Program-made: the position numbers and the translations under genes
Origin: Nemophila menziesii
Lineage: Eukaryota > Streptophyta > Magnoliopsida > Boraginales > Hydrophyllaceae
NCBI GenBank assembly: GCA_029959085.1
Contig: JARWIR010000021.1
Coordinates: 20,361,620 to 20,425,619, forward strand
Direction: 5' to 3'
Length of the DNA stretch: 64,000 nt
In this document: piece after piece, positions 34,301 to 44,533 of the stretch
Position numbering within the stretch: position 1 is the stretch's first letter
Layout: each line of letters begins with the position of its first letter
The notes under the pieces: model-generated
The model's input: only the letters and a program-made list of their open reading frames with translations
Database searches by the model: none
What the model was told of the DNA's origin: nothing

Positions 34301-34628
34301 GTTTGGCGGTCCAGTTGGGCTTTAAACATCTTGTTATCGAGACGGACTCGAGTGAGTTGCACGCGCTAGTGAAGGGCAGTGCGAACTCAAGGGACTTCTC
34401 GAATAGCATTCTTGGGGCGTGTAGAGATATTTTGAGGGCCAATAAAAATTTTGAGCTTTTGGGATTTTTAGAGAGGCGAATATGTGCGCGGATTGGTTGG
34501 CGAAGTTCGGTGTTTCGAGCATTGAGGGACCAACATTGTATGTGGACCCAACGGATGGACTATGGCGGTTGTTAGCCCGTGACCGTTATGGTTGGGCTAC
34601 TCCTAGAATAACGCTTGTTGATCAATAA
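31333..34628 (+). pseudogene. LINE ORF2, reverse transcriptase, zinc-binding and RNase H domains
   Basis: 31333-33066 holds the RT: KAPGIDGVSALFHQ, LIHLIPKIPDPISVDN, GPNQSSFLSGR, AIKIDLAKAYDKL, RGIRQGDPLSPYIF and the catalytic FSDDLLLF (usually FADD). A TAG at 33064-33066 stands where relatives have Trp. The same frame then continues to 34575. Next comes a zinc-binding zf-RVT region (CPQKVKVLLWRAIWDRLPT; CNECGAEFETAGHIFYMC). A GC-rich linker lies at 33640-33860, followed by RNase H with NIDGSF, ESELLAL and IETDSSE. A frameshift near 34475 alters the end; the alternate frame gives ADWLAKFG and stops at 34626-34628. Confidence 0.87.
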
Positions 34629-34922
34629 CTTGTAAGGAAGCTTGCTTCCCGGTCGTTTTGACCTCATTTGTAACCAAAAAAAAGAAGATTCATTTATAGA
34701 AAACTCATAAATATTTTAAAACAAAACAATAAGAAAAGACAAATTTTATCAAAAGATATAAAAATAATCAAATACTTAATATTATTAACTCTTTTAAAAA
34801 AAACTCTTTTATTTTTCTTCTTCTTTAAAACCAAATAAAAAAATAAAATAAACTTTTTTTAAATTTTTTATACATAAAAAGGTCACATTAAACTCAATGT
34901 CATTATATTTTCTTTACATTCT
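34629..34922. other. LINE 3' UTR and AT-rich spacer
   Basis: The LINE tail runs to about 34683, then there is simple AT-rich DNA with no gene. Confidence 0.55.
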
Positions 34923-35790
34923 TAAGTAATGATATTTGTCACCCTTTTTTTATCACCCTTTTATCATCTTTTACATGTATACCTACATGTACCAATGAAT
35001 TGATTTCTCTATGCTATTTAATTTTTCTCTATCTTCTATTTAAGAAAATCTAAACATATATATAGAAGAGTGATAAAAAAGTGACATGAAAAAGGGTGAC
35101 ATATATCATTACTTTTTACTAAATTTTTATAAATCTTTATCCTTTAATTTTAATGCTCTTTTGACCAGAAAAAAATTATATCCTACATGTACCAATGAAT
35201 TGATTTCTCTATCCTATTTAATTTTTCTCTATCTTCTATTTAAGAAAATCTAAACATATATATAGAAGAGTGATAAAAGAGTGACATGAAAAAAGGTGAC
35301 ATATATCATTACTTTTTTACTAAACTTTTTTTAAATCTTTATCCTTTGATTTTAATGTTCTTTTGACCAGAAAAAAAATTATATCCTACATGTACCAATG
35401 AATTGGTTTCTCTATCCTATTCAATTTTTCTCTATCTTCTATTTAAGAAAATCTAAACATATATATAGAAGAGTGATAAAAGAGTGACATGAAAATGGTG
35501 ACATATATCATTTTTTTTACTAAACTATTTTTTAAATCTTTATCCTTTAATTTTAATGCTCTTTTGACCTGAAAAAAATAAATTGTATCATATATGTACC
35601 AATGAATTGATTTCTCTATCCTATTTATTTTTTCTCTATATTCTATTTAAGGAAATCTAAACATATATATAGAATAGTGATAAAAGAATGACATGAAAAA
35701 AGGTGACATATATCATTACTTTTTTACTAAATTTTTTTAAAATACTTTATCCTTTAATTTTAATGCTCTTTTGACCAGAAAAAAAAAATC
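34923..35790. repeat. Inverted-repeat MITE-like unit amplified into a four-copy ~203-bp tandem array
   Basis: A left inverted repeat (AGTAATGATATTTGTCACCC at about 34925) pairs with GGGTGACATATATCATTACT near 35093. The TACATGTACCAATGAATTG phrase then recurs at 34984, 35184, 35387 and, as TATATGTACC, at 35591 (periods about 200, 203 and 204). Each unit ends with the right inverted repeat plus a flank ending GCTCTTTTGACCAG. Each unit also has a CATATATATAGAA TATA-like sequence. The last unit ends about 75 bp before the ATG of the defensin-like gene. Confidence 0.85.
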
Positions 35791-35864
35791 ATTACAAAAG
35801 CTCAGATGGTTGTGAAAATTAAAATCTATCTCATTCGATTCATTTCTTATTACTTATTTTTGAA

Positions 35865-36257
35865 ATGGCGAGACTAATTGATATCTGGTGTTTTCTGCTT
35901 ATCCCTTTGGTTTTCACTACAGGTTTTGGTTACTCCAAGCTAAGTGAAGGTGAGTGCCATTTTATTTGTTATTACAACATAAATATAATAAGTACTTATA
36001 AAACCATCATTAGTTATTAGCCATGTAATCTTATAACGCATATGTCTACCTCTTCTAATTTATCTTTTTTTACATGTGCAGACCCAGGGGTCTGTGAAAT
36101 AATTTCAGTATTCTCATCAATAACAATTTGCGAGGATAAATGCTTACGCATTTTAGGTGGCTTCCGTGCAGTATGTGGACCTGGGTATCCTATTTGGAAT
36201 ACTTGTCAATGTCATTGTTATTTCCGGTGTCCAGGGCCGGCGGGCCGAGCGTCTTAA
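35865..36257 (+). CDS. Defensin-like cysteine-rich secreted peptide gene, two exons, hAT-altered C-terminus
   Basis: Exon 1 is 35865-35949 (MARLIDIWCFLLIPLVF, a signal peptide) and ends at a GTGAGT donor. Intron 35950-36081 ends TGTGCAG, and exon 2 is 36082-36257. Phase and frame agree across the junction, giving 86 residues. The mature part has eight Cys in a defensin-like order, with a CEDKC (CX3C) pair and a closely spaced CQCHC group, then a final Cys. Plant DEFL genes typically have this signal-peptide exon, single intron and Cys-rich exon. The last eight residues (PGPAGRAS) and the stop come from an hAT element inserted immediately after the last Cys codon. Function (antimicrobial, signalling or other) cannot be told from sequence. 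It was found by splicing, not as a single ORF. Confidence 0.82.
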
Positions 36258-36834
36258 ATACCTAAGGCGAGATAAAATAATGTGGCCTTTTACGGTTTAA
36301 TAAAAAGATCAATAAAACTGTGTAAGACCTGTTTATTTGACGAGTTTTCCAATAATTCTTCGTTTATTAGTTTGTTTTTTAAATTCGCTTGTGATTAGAA
36401 TTAGATCCAACAAAACTTGTATTATGATAAATATATAAAAAATAGTATAATTGAATTTTAATTTTTTTTATCGGCAAATCAAACTAATGAAACTCAAACT
36501 GTTAAATACATTACAACTTTGGTCCACTCTATATGGACCTTAACGTTACAATTGAATTTTAAATTAAATCATATATAAGATATTAAATATAATTAAGTAA
36601 ATAAAAAATTAAATAAAACAATTGATCTTACTTTGGTCTTTTAATTGTTTCTTTGATGTCATGAACGAACTCAAAAAAATTGACAAAATAAAAAAATAAA
36701 AAGAACGAACTCAAAAAGGTTTTTTCATTGTTTATTTGATGTCATGAACGAACTCAGAACTCAAGATCCATCACTGGAAAGCACATTACACTTTCCGCTA
36801 AGCTAGCTAATAGATTACAATAACATAATAATCG

Positions 36835-36865
<31 letters not shown>

Positions 36866-36935
36866 CAAAACTACTATATATATAATTCTTTTAGGGCCCG
36901 ACCGCCTTGGTTGCTTTGGTCCCGGACCGACTCTG
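36232..36935. mobile_element. Non-autonomous hAT-type DNA transposon, 704 bp
   Basis: Starts CAGGGCCGGCGGGCC and ends GGACCGACTCTG, whose complement is CAGAGTCGGTCC, so the imperfect termini both begin CAG. The flanking 8-mers CCGGTGTC (36224-36231) and CCGGTGTT (36936-36943) match in 7 of 8 positions, as expected for hAT. The inside is AT-rich with no transposase. It contains a (TA)n run at 36838-36865 and a repeated TTTGATGTCATGAACGAACTC phrase. Confidence 0.82.
36838..36865. repeat. (TA)n microsatellite
   Basis: About 14 TA units inside the hAT element. Confidence 0.9.
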
Positions 36936-36943
36936 CCGGTGTT

Positions 36944-37849
36944 AAAAATATCAGTAGATATAGTTGGTCAATCACTTTCCAGAAATTAATTGACTAGGCC
37001 TTCTTATAATCAAATTTTAGGCTGATTATTTTTATAAGATTTTAAATATATTTTTATTATAAATATATCTCATTTATATTCCAAAAATATTATATTTATA
37101 TTTAACAAGGTGATATATTGGAAATATATTTAAACTCAAATTTCATCACATAAATTTTGATAAAACAAATTAAAAACAATTAATCATTAATTTGAGTTAG
37201 CTATAATTTATGTACATGTTGCTGCAATACTAATTTTGTAATATAATACACATGGAATAAAGAAATAGCAATACCACTATACAAAACTTTCGTAAAAAAT
37301 GGGAAAAAAAAATATAGTGGCTACACAAAATTTCTCCATTCTTATTCTAAAAATTAAAACCTTAAATTTAAAATCATTTTGTTTGTTTTAACTTTGAATA
37401 CTATTTAGATAAAAAAATAATCAATATAGAATATAAATAGAACTTGGAATTACTCCATGAGCCTAAACAGATAAATTATAGAATATAATAGTTTTATGGA
37501 CCTTAATTTTGTTTTATTCGGTTGAAAAGTAGTATAGAAAAGCGGCGGTCTAAACAGAAAAAGAAGAATTATGCAGATTCAGAAAGCAGCACAGAGACAC
37601 AGACAGTTATCTTTCATGCACATTTGAAGAAGGTGTAATGTTTGGGCTGACCAAGCGGCGCGAATTGTTAGACAACGGAAGATTTTGAAGGAGAGGCCGA
37701 ATCAGCTGGCCTTCTCATTTGAAAGATTGGGTATCGGGTGAGCAGAGAACGTATTGACGTGTTGTACGGATGACAAAAGGAAAAAAACAGAAAAATACGG
37801 ATTTAATCAAATAAATTAAATGGTCAAGACGGTCCATTAACTGATTTGT
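36944..37849. other. AT-rich 3' flank of the defensin-like gene, no further gene seen
   Basis: Begins with what would have been the original 3' UTR of the defensin-like gene. The rest is AT-rich, except for a less AT-rich stretch at 37540-37760 with no ORF of note. Confidence 0.5.
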
Positions 37850-37901
37850 TCTTTTTTTTGTTCAAAGCATATTATATAGATAAATAGAAAGATAGAAACG
37901 G

Positions 37902-38489
37902 TTACCCTACCCCTATTGCGCCCTTGTCAACACGAAGGATATTTGCTACCTGGGGAGGGATAGAAATATCCCAATTACCAAACAAATTGCTTAAGAGGTC
38001 TTGTTTAGCAACCCAGTTAGCAGCAACATTACTACTCGTAGGAATAAGAGTAAAAGAAGGACTCGAAAGTTCCGGCAAAAGATAAATATTACAAACAATG
38101 TTTTTAATAGAATGATCAGAGAAAGGGATTCTTGAAGATAGGGGCTTCATGATCTGCTCAGCATCATTCTCTATAATAACGCTTCCAAAAGGATAGTCTA
38201 AAGTCACCTCTGCTGCTTTAAGGATCCACGTGGCCTCTGCTTCTAGTACTGAATCTGTCTCGATTTTCCAACTTTTACCTGCTACAAATTCACCATTAGA
38301 ATTCCTTACTAAACATGCAATAGCTGTTCCTTTATCGGAGAAAGCAGCATCACAGTTTATTTTAAATTTATTAGGTGGTGGTTTTTTCCATTTTTCTTTA
38401 AATTTGAAGTTGTTATTTAAATTGTTGTTAGTATTAGTAATAGGCCTTATGCTTTGATTTGTGATATCATCTCCATAAATCTTATCCAT
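37902..38489 (-). pseudogene. RNase H-like C-terminal domain of the antisense LINE ORF2
   Basis: Open 195-residue frame with FKINCDAAFSDKG, VLEAEATWILKA and VIIENDAEQ, the D-E-D core of plant LINE RNase H. It ends at a TAG/TGA just before the poly(A) tract. The apparent Met start is internal; coding similarity continues upstream (ILWQIWKNRNKF at about 38600). Confidence 0.8.
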
Positions 38490-40022
38490 AAATTTAATAT
38501 CATTAGGGTTTGATATTTTATAGTATTCTTTACAAGTTTCAATTGAGTTATTAATAGTGATAATGGGGTCACATTTTTTTCCATTATATATAAATTTGTT
38601 TCTATTCTTCCATATTTGCCAAAGAATTGTACAAATAAGTTCTAATACCCTATCTTTTTTGTCAAAGGTAGTTGTTATTTGTTGAGAATAGTTTAAGATC
38701 CATTGGTCTAATCTATTTGTGCTATCATTATCTGAATTTATATTAAGAGGGCTAGTAAATCATACACTTTTAGCCCAAGGGCATGTAAAAAACATATGTT
38801 CTATTGTTTCAATGTTATTGTTACAAATTTTGCATAAATTTGTATCACTACATTTTCTGTTAAATAGGTTTTCTTTAGTTGGGAGTAAATTTCTAATTGC
38901 TCTCCACATGAAATTTCTAATTTTGGTTGGGGTTTCAATATTCCAAATTAGATTCCATAGATCTTTACCTCTAGTGATTGATATTGTTGGTATGTTTTGA
39001 TTTTTAATAATATCCTTTTGTATTTCTTCATTTTTTTTAATTTATGGTATGTTTCTTTAACTGTATATATACCATTTTTGCAGTAATTAATGCATCAAAG
39101 GTCTTCACATTCTACTTGAGGTATTATCATTTTTTCTAGTTTATCACTAGTCTCTTTGTTATAGAGTTTCCTTACTAGGTCAATATTCCAAGTTTTATCA
39201 AGTTTCATGAGTTGTTTGGCACTTGTTACAGCACTATCCTTAGGTTTTAAATGTTGTTATTATTATTAATCCAATTATATTCATGTAGTTTAATATTGGC
39301 TCCATTTCATATTTTCCATTTTATATTATTCTCAAAGGTTTCTCTACCTATTAGAATTCTTCTCCATCCCCAAGAGGGTGAGCTTCCTAATTTGGCTTCT
39401 AAGAAATCACAATTATGAAAATATTTTCCTTTTAAAAGTTTATAGAGTAAGGATTCTTTTTTATTAGCAATATTCCAAACTTATTTGCCTAGTAATGCTT
39501 TGTTCATTAGATAAAGGTCTCTAAAACCAATTCCACCATCAAATTTGGATAAGGTTAAAAGATCCTATTTAGCCCAATGAATTCTTTTTTTTTCCTTTGT
39601 CACCCCACCAAAATTGTGAAATGATCGAGTGTATTTTATTTACTATCTTTTTGGGAAATATAAAATTAGACATCATATAATTAGGTAAACTTTGCATGAT
39701 GGCTTTAATGAGTATTTCTTTTCCTCCTTCAGAAAGGAACAAAGTTTTCCAGTTTTCTAATCTTTGTAGGATCTTATCAACTAGGAATTGAAGGTCTTTT
39801 GATTTTGATCTACTCCATTCTGTAGTAAGACCTAAATAGTTTCCAAGATTATGAGTTTTTTTTCATATTTAGCCTAGCTGCCATCACATTTTGAATAAAT
39901 GTTGGTGTATTTGGACTAAATATTACTCCACATTTATTAAGATTTAGACAGAGTCCTGTCCCATTCTTATAAATATTCATGATTTCCATAAAGGATTGTA
40001 TTTCTAATCGAGTTTTGATCCT
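38490..40022 (-). pseudogene. Reverse transcriptase C-terminal and zinc-binding part of the antisense LINE
   Basis: In several frames on the minus strand one can read GTGLCLNLNKCGVIFSPN (about 39900-39960), SEGGKEILIKAIMQSLPNY (about 39700) and the CPWAKSV region near 38780, where a TGA replaces Trp. Many stops make it a clear relic. Confidence 0.7.
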
Positions 40023-40064
40023 TCGCCTAACTAGATAGCCATAAGGGTTTGATTTAATCACCAA

Positions 40065-40500
40065 TCATTACTTAGGAATCCTTGGTAGTGGAGAGGTTGC
40101 TCCTAAGCCTAGAAAAGGCTAGGTAAAATTTAGAATCCTGGTTAATATATAATGCTTAATCTGTGACAGGTTAGAACAACAACTTAGTAAAATAAGACTC
40201 ATATTAGTAATCCTAATTTATTTGACTTACATTCATATTTATTTATTTTCATTATTTATTTATTCATGTTAGACAATTATTTATCTTATCTTATATTTTA
40301 TTATAAACATCTAAATTCATCTACGCTTGTTAAACATAAGTAGATCTAACGGATTAAATCCCTGCGAACGAACTTAACTTATCATTAAAACTTGCAAATG
40401 ATCTGTGATACTTACAGTGAGTTCCGTGGTTCTCAAGGGTGTGAGCTCTTTATTATTATCTTTATTTATCTATTATTTTATCACACCTTTGCCCCCACCA
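40065..40500 (+). repeat. 3' part of a gypsy 5' LTR (plus strand)
   Basis: It ends TTGCCCCCACCA, the family terminus, immediately before a primer site. It contains CTGCGAACGAACTTAAC, parallel to the GGGACGGATTAGG leader of the other LTRs. The left boundary is uncertain and the LTR is truncated against the LINE. Confidence 0.65.
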
Positions 40501-40506
40501 AGTTTT

Positions 40507-40524
40507 TGGCGCTGCTGCCGGGGA
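40507..40524 (+). promoter_or_regulatory. Primer-binding site of the plus-strand gypsy fragment
   Basis: TGGCGCTGCTGCCGGGGA, the tRNA-Asp-type site. Confidence 0.78.
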
Positions 40525-40627
40525 TTTATCTTTAAGTTAAATCTATCTTGTGTTTATTTAGTGTAGAAGTTTTTATTTGTTTTCAGTTTTACGCTTTCTT
40601 TTTGTTTTAGTCTTTTTCAGGTTTTAG

Positions 40628-41459
40628 ATGGCTAATCAACGGTTAGAGCTAGGGTTTCCTAGTCAATTTCGAGTTCAACGCATTGGGATTCGCGTCCCAA
40701 CCATTCAAGCCTGGTTCTGATTTAATTAATCAATTCGCGAGCTATGGGAAATTTAATGGTGATACAAATCAAGATCCGGTCAGATCTGTTCAAAAATTCA
40801 TGCAATTTTGTGATGCCTACATTAATGAAGGTGTTACGTAAGAACAGATGTATTATTTAATTTTTCAAGTTTTCTTGACCGGGAAAGCAAGCGATTGGTT
40901 AGATGATCAACCTCCCGAGCTAATAAAAAATTGGGACAAGCTTCAAGAAAGATTCCTCGATAAATTTTATCCTAAAAGTATGCGAGTGAAGGAACTATTG
41001 GAGCCTATGAATTTCTTACAAGAAGTCGGAGAGAGTGTTGGCGAAGCATGGACGAGATTTCAAAAGATGTTGGAAAAATGTCCACTACATGGATACACGC
41101 CACAAATACAATTATCCATGTTCTATAATGGACTCAATAGAGAGTCAGGGCTGAGAGCAGATAATATGGGTCGTGGTAATTTTGTCTCTATGGATCCGAA
41201 AGAAGCAAAGAGTGGTATGGAAACAATCATTGAGACCGACATAAGTTGGCCACAAGAACAAACTCCTACCACTAACGAAGAAGAAGAAGCGAGGATTTCA
41301 AGCTTGCAAGATCAAATACAAAAACTCGCTATAACTGTTAAGGAAAGCATCCCAAAGCCACCTCAACAGTTATACCTGCAAGAACAAGCCTATGAAAACC
41401 AAGCTAATCATCCACCAGGCTGCAATGTGCATAATTTAAGTCAAGCTCAAATTGTTTAA
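40628..41459 (+). pseudogene. gag of the plus-strand gypsy fragment
   Basis: A possible ATG at 40628 opens a frame that soon meets stops. Similarity to gag continues as VRSVQKFMQFCDAYINEGV, then a TAA, then the open 40848-41459 part. That part has LTGKASDWLDDQPPELIKNW, FLDKFYPKSMRV and GEAWTRFQKML, the retrotransposon gag domain. It differs clearly from the gag proteins of elements I-III. The element ends here, with SIRE-like DNA starting about 41460. Confidence 0.75.
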
Positions 41460-42134
41460 AAATGCATATTCTCCACTAAAACCTTGCAAATTGTTTTTTA
41501 GTCCCTATATGTTATACAATTGCACTTTGACCCTTCAATTTTATAAAATTATTCCATAGTGCTAAAAGTTGGATAATATAATCTTTCATTTGTTTTATTT
41601 GCCATTTTAGTCCAACACTTTTGAAGTACTGCACTTTTGTTCCTAATTTTAAAAAAAATGCATTTTTGCCCCTACACTTTCCAAAAACTTAGTCTTATTT
41701 ATTCTTCTTATAGTTGAAAAAGGGAGAGATATATAATTTTCATCTTTTACATATCCTTGATTCACTTTTTGGTTAAACTTTTTTCATAAATCTTATTTTA
41801 CCAAAAATTCATTCTCTTTCCTTATTCACTTGAGTTTGGCTCCCCGAGTAATAAGTTTGCGTATTTACTAATTAAATATCCCGTCTTTTTTATGAAGACA
41901 AAGGGGAAGAAATATATACACTAAAACCTTCAAAATTGAATATTTAAAAAACTCACAAATTACACTTTAATTTTATACTTGTTGTGAGGGGGAGTTAGAC
42001 TCCATATGTGCTTAATTCTTTCACATCTTATATGCACATTGATAGGGGGAGCATAACTCCTTTAGAGGTTAAACTTTCATATCATTCCTAAGGTGTTTTA
42101 GTGAAGGATTTGTCATCATCAAAAAGGGGGAGAT

Positions 42135-43448
42135 TGTTAACATATAGCTTCCCTTCATAGGTTGTTTTAATGTGACAAATCCTCTTGTGTTTAGTGTGCT
42201 AACTTCACTTTATTTATATCCTCTCATTGCACTCTATCTTCATCAAAAATACTATCTTTATCATTTAGATCAAAGTTTTATTGTCATATCCTACGAAGCT
42301 AATTTTCATACAAATACTTTTAACCTTATCTTTGTATACATTGAGAATTAGCCTTCATGATCAACTACAAAGTTTCTTAGAATGATGTCTCCAACAACTC
42401 TCGTGAAGAAAACTTTTCCATCCGAGCAACTAATCAAAATGTCAAAATCCTGAAGTCAGTAGGAACCGGGTACCCGCATTGCTAGAAACCGGGAACCCGG
42501 TTTTGTGAAGGATAGGTCAACATCAAGCACAACTAGCCGTTATCTAACTGTTGGAGATAAAACCGGGTCCCCGCATTGTTAAAACCGGGGCCCCGGTTTT
42601 GCACAAATGTTCCCACCAACTTTATAACCGTTGGGGACTTTCTTGTGCTATATATATGACCTCTTTGAAGGAGAAATTCACCTCTCACACTTCAACTATT
42701 ACACATATCATTCTCATACAAAATTAGAGGTCTCAAGCTATCAAAGTTAATCATCCAGGCTTGATCAAGAACTTAAACCTAGAAGCTTCAAAGTTATTAT
42801 CTACTCAAGAGGAGTTTCATGCTTAAAGTTATATCTACTCTTTAGGAGATTGTTTAGCAAAGTTATTTCACCACTTGAACACTTTGTATCTATCCTCTTA
42901 AGTCTAGTCCTTGTAATAGATAGATTAAGAGAGAGTTTGAGTATAGGCAGTATACTCGGTGTCCTTGTGTTGTGATAGCACAAGAGTTTGTCCTTCATGG
43001 TATCGAAGAGGTTGTAAGGGTTATTGTGTTCTCGACCCGGTTAAGAGAGACACGGGAGCTTAGTGAAAAGCTTGAAATCCTAAGGAGGCTTCCTTAGGTA
43101 GTGGATGTAGGGATAACCGAACCACTATACATCGTTGTGTACTTTCTATCCCTACTCTATTTATTTTACGCACTCTATATGTTTGATTATATGCTAGTAT
43201 GAATACCGTAATAATTATTATCTAGTTAATCAAACTCATGGTCATTTAGTGTAGTAAGAAAATAGAAATTCGATTTACTTGTATCACTTATATATCGAAC
43301 CTCTAGCTTATCCATTGCATGATCCTGTAAGATTTTGATATATTAGTTGACTTAGAAGTTTCTCTCTAAAACTTTTATTTGTCCAAAAGATTTTTAATTA
43401 GGCATTAATCTTATTAGTAATCCTATTCACCCCCCTCTAGGACTTTCA
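42135..43448 (+). repeat. 3' LTR of the SIRE-like element
   Basis: 1314 bp. TATA box (CTATATATATG) at 42648-42658. Two pairs of GC-rich palindromes lie at 42464-42600, just upstream of the TATA. The next base after the LTR end is inside the RT gene of element VII. Confidence 0.75.
42464..42600. repeat. GC-rich palindrome pairs in the LTR U3
   Basis: AACCGGGTACCCG (42464-42476), AACCGGGAACCCGGTT (42487-42502), AACCGGGTCCCCG (42561-42573) and AAAACCGGGGCCCCGGTTTT (42581-42600, a perfect 20-bp palindrome). The first and third are both followed by CATTG. Confidence 0.88.
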
Positions 43449-44533
43449 GTTATTACCAAAAACAGAGAAGTCATCCATAAATACCTCAAGAAAATTGTCA
43501 ATCATTTATCCGAATATCGCCATCATGCAATGTTGAAGGTAGCAGGTGCATTACATAATCCAAATGGCATTTTTCGGTATGCGAAGGTACCAAAAGGACA
43601 TGTGAATGTAGTTTTGTGCTAGTCTTCAGGGTCTACGCATATCTGATTGTAACCTGAATAACCATCTAAAAAACAATAAAATTCTCTACCTGCTAGTTTA
43701 TCCAACATCTGTTCTATGAATGGAAGTGGTAAGTGGTTTTCCTAGTAGCCTTATTCAACTTGCGGTAGTCCATACACACTTTCCAACAAACTACGGTTCT
43801 TGAGGGTATGGCTTCATTCTTATCATTGAGGATGGTGTTGATACCACCCTTATTTGGTATGCATTGAACAGGACTTACCCAATCACTACTAGTTATAGGA
43901 AAGATGATTCCCGTGTCTAGTAGCTTTATTACTTCCTTCTTGACCACCTCCTTCATGGCTGGTATCAATCTTCTTTGTCCTTCAACTGAGCGTGCATTGT
44001 TATCATCTATGATGATTTTGTGTTGGAAAATGGATGGACTAATACCTTTGATATCGGAAATAGTCCAACCAATTTCCTCTTTGCGAGCTCGAAGCACACG
44101 CAACAGTTTATCTTTCTGAGGACCTCGTTAAATGAGCTAACACAAGAACAGGTGAAGTTTTATTAGTACCCAAATATTCGTACCTCAAATGTAACGGTAG
44201 TGGTTTTTCTTCCAGTTTCGGAGGAGACTCAATAGATGGTTTTTTTTGAGGTTCAATCTCCTCCGCATCTCGTTACAGTTCATAGGCTAAACGCCTATAT
44301 TTCGGATTTTCCGAATTAAGAGTTGCTATTGTTTCGGTGAGCTCTTCCATCATCTCAGGTAAGTCAAGTGTTAGGGCTGCCTGCAAGACATCATCATAAT
44401 TAAATTCATTAAATACCTCTTGCGTAGAATGCTCAATCACATCCATTAAGAAGCAATCCTCTTGGGAATCTGAGAACTTCATAGCCCTAAACACGTTGAA
44501 CTTAACCTCCTCGTCTTGAATTCGCATAGTCAA
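43449..44533 (-). pseudogene. Reverse transcriptase part of element VII
   Basis: RT fingers and palm in pieces: RRLIPAMKEVVKKEVIKLLD, SDWVSPVQCIPNKGG, VCMDYRKLNKATRK (43714-44103), and a catalytic MDDFSVFG-like box at about 43465-43490. The protease-RT linker (44273-44533) retains DDVLQAALTLDLPEM. Frameshifts and in-frame stops are present. Confidence 0.8.

Larger units (their letters stand above)
28200..34688 (+). mobile_element. Near full-length plant L1-type LINE
   Basis: Two-ORF layout: ORF1 with a DUF4283-like domain and zinc knuckle, then ORF2 with endonuclease, reverse transcriptase, zinc-binding and RNase H regions. The 3' end is CATTTGTAACCAAAAAAAAG at about 34664-34683. The 5' end is placed only approximately from the leader; an AAAAGAAGA word occurs both near 28161 and at 34677, which may be the target duplication. 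ORF1 is in three frames, and ORF2 has at least three nonsense codons and two frameshifts, so it is inactive. Confidence 0.87.
37850..40022 (-). mobile_element. 5'-truncated LINE, minus strand
   Basis: A T-run at 37850-37858 marks the poly(A) end. Upstream in the sense direction lie RNase H, zinc-binding and RT C-terminal regions. It ends at about 40022, just downstream of where the catalytic FADD box should be, next to gypsy LTR sequence. It belongs to a different lineage from the plus-strand LINE because the protein sequences are clearly different. Confidence 0.78.
41460..43448 (+). mobile_element. 3' end of a SIRE/Maximus-like Ty1/copia element
   Basis: The non-coding pre-LTR stretch (41460-42134) contains GGGGGAG phrases typical of this clade. 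It ends in the polypurine tract AAAAAGGGGGAGAT at 42121-42134, followed by an LTR (42135-43448) that starts TGTTAACA and ends ACTTTCA. pol is absent. The classification rests on the PPT context (GTCATCATCAAAAAGGGGGAG) and the CACCCCCCTCTAGG end. Confidence 0.75.

Noticed and set aside
36042..36081. Single-exon start for the Cys-rich ORF at 36042
   Set aside because: This part is an intron 3' end (T-rich tract and TGTGCAG); the in-phase signal-peptide exon at 35865 explains the gene better.
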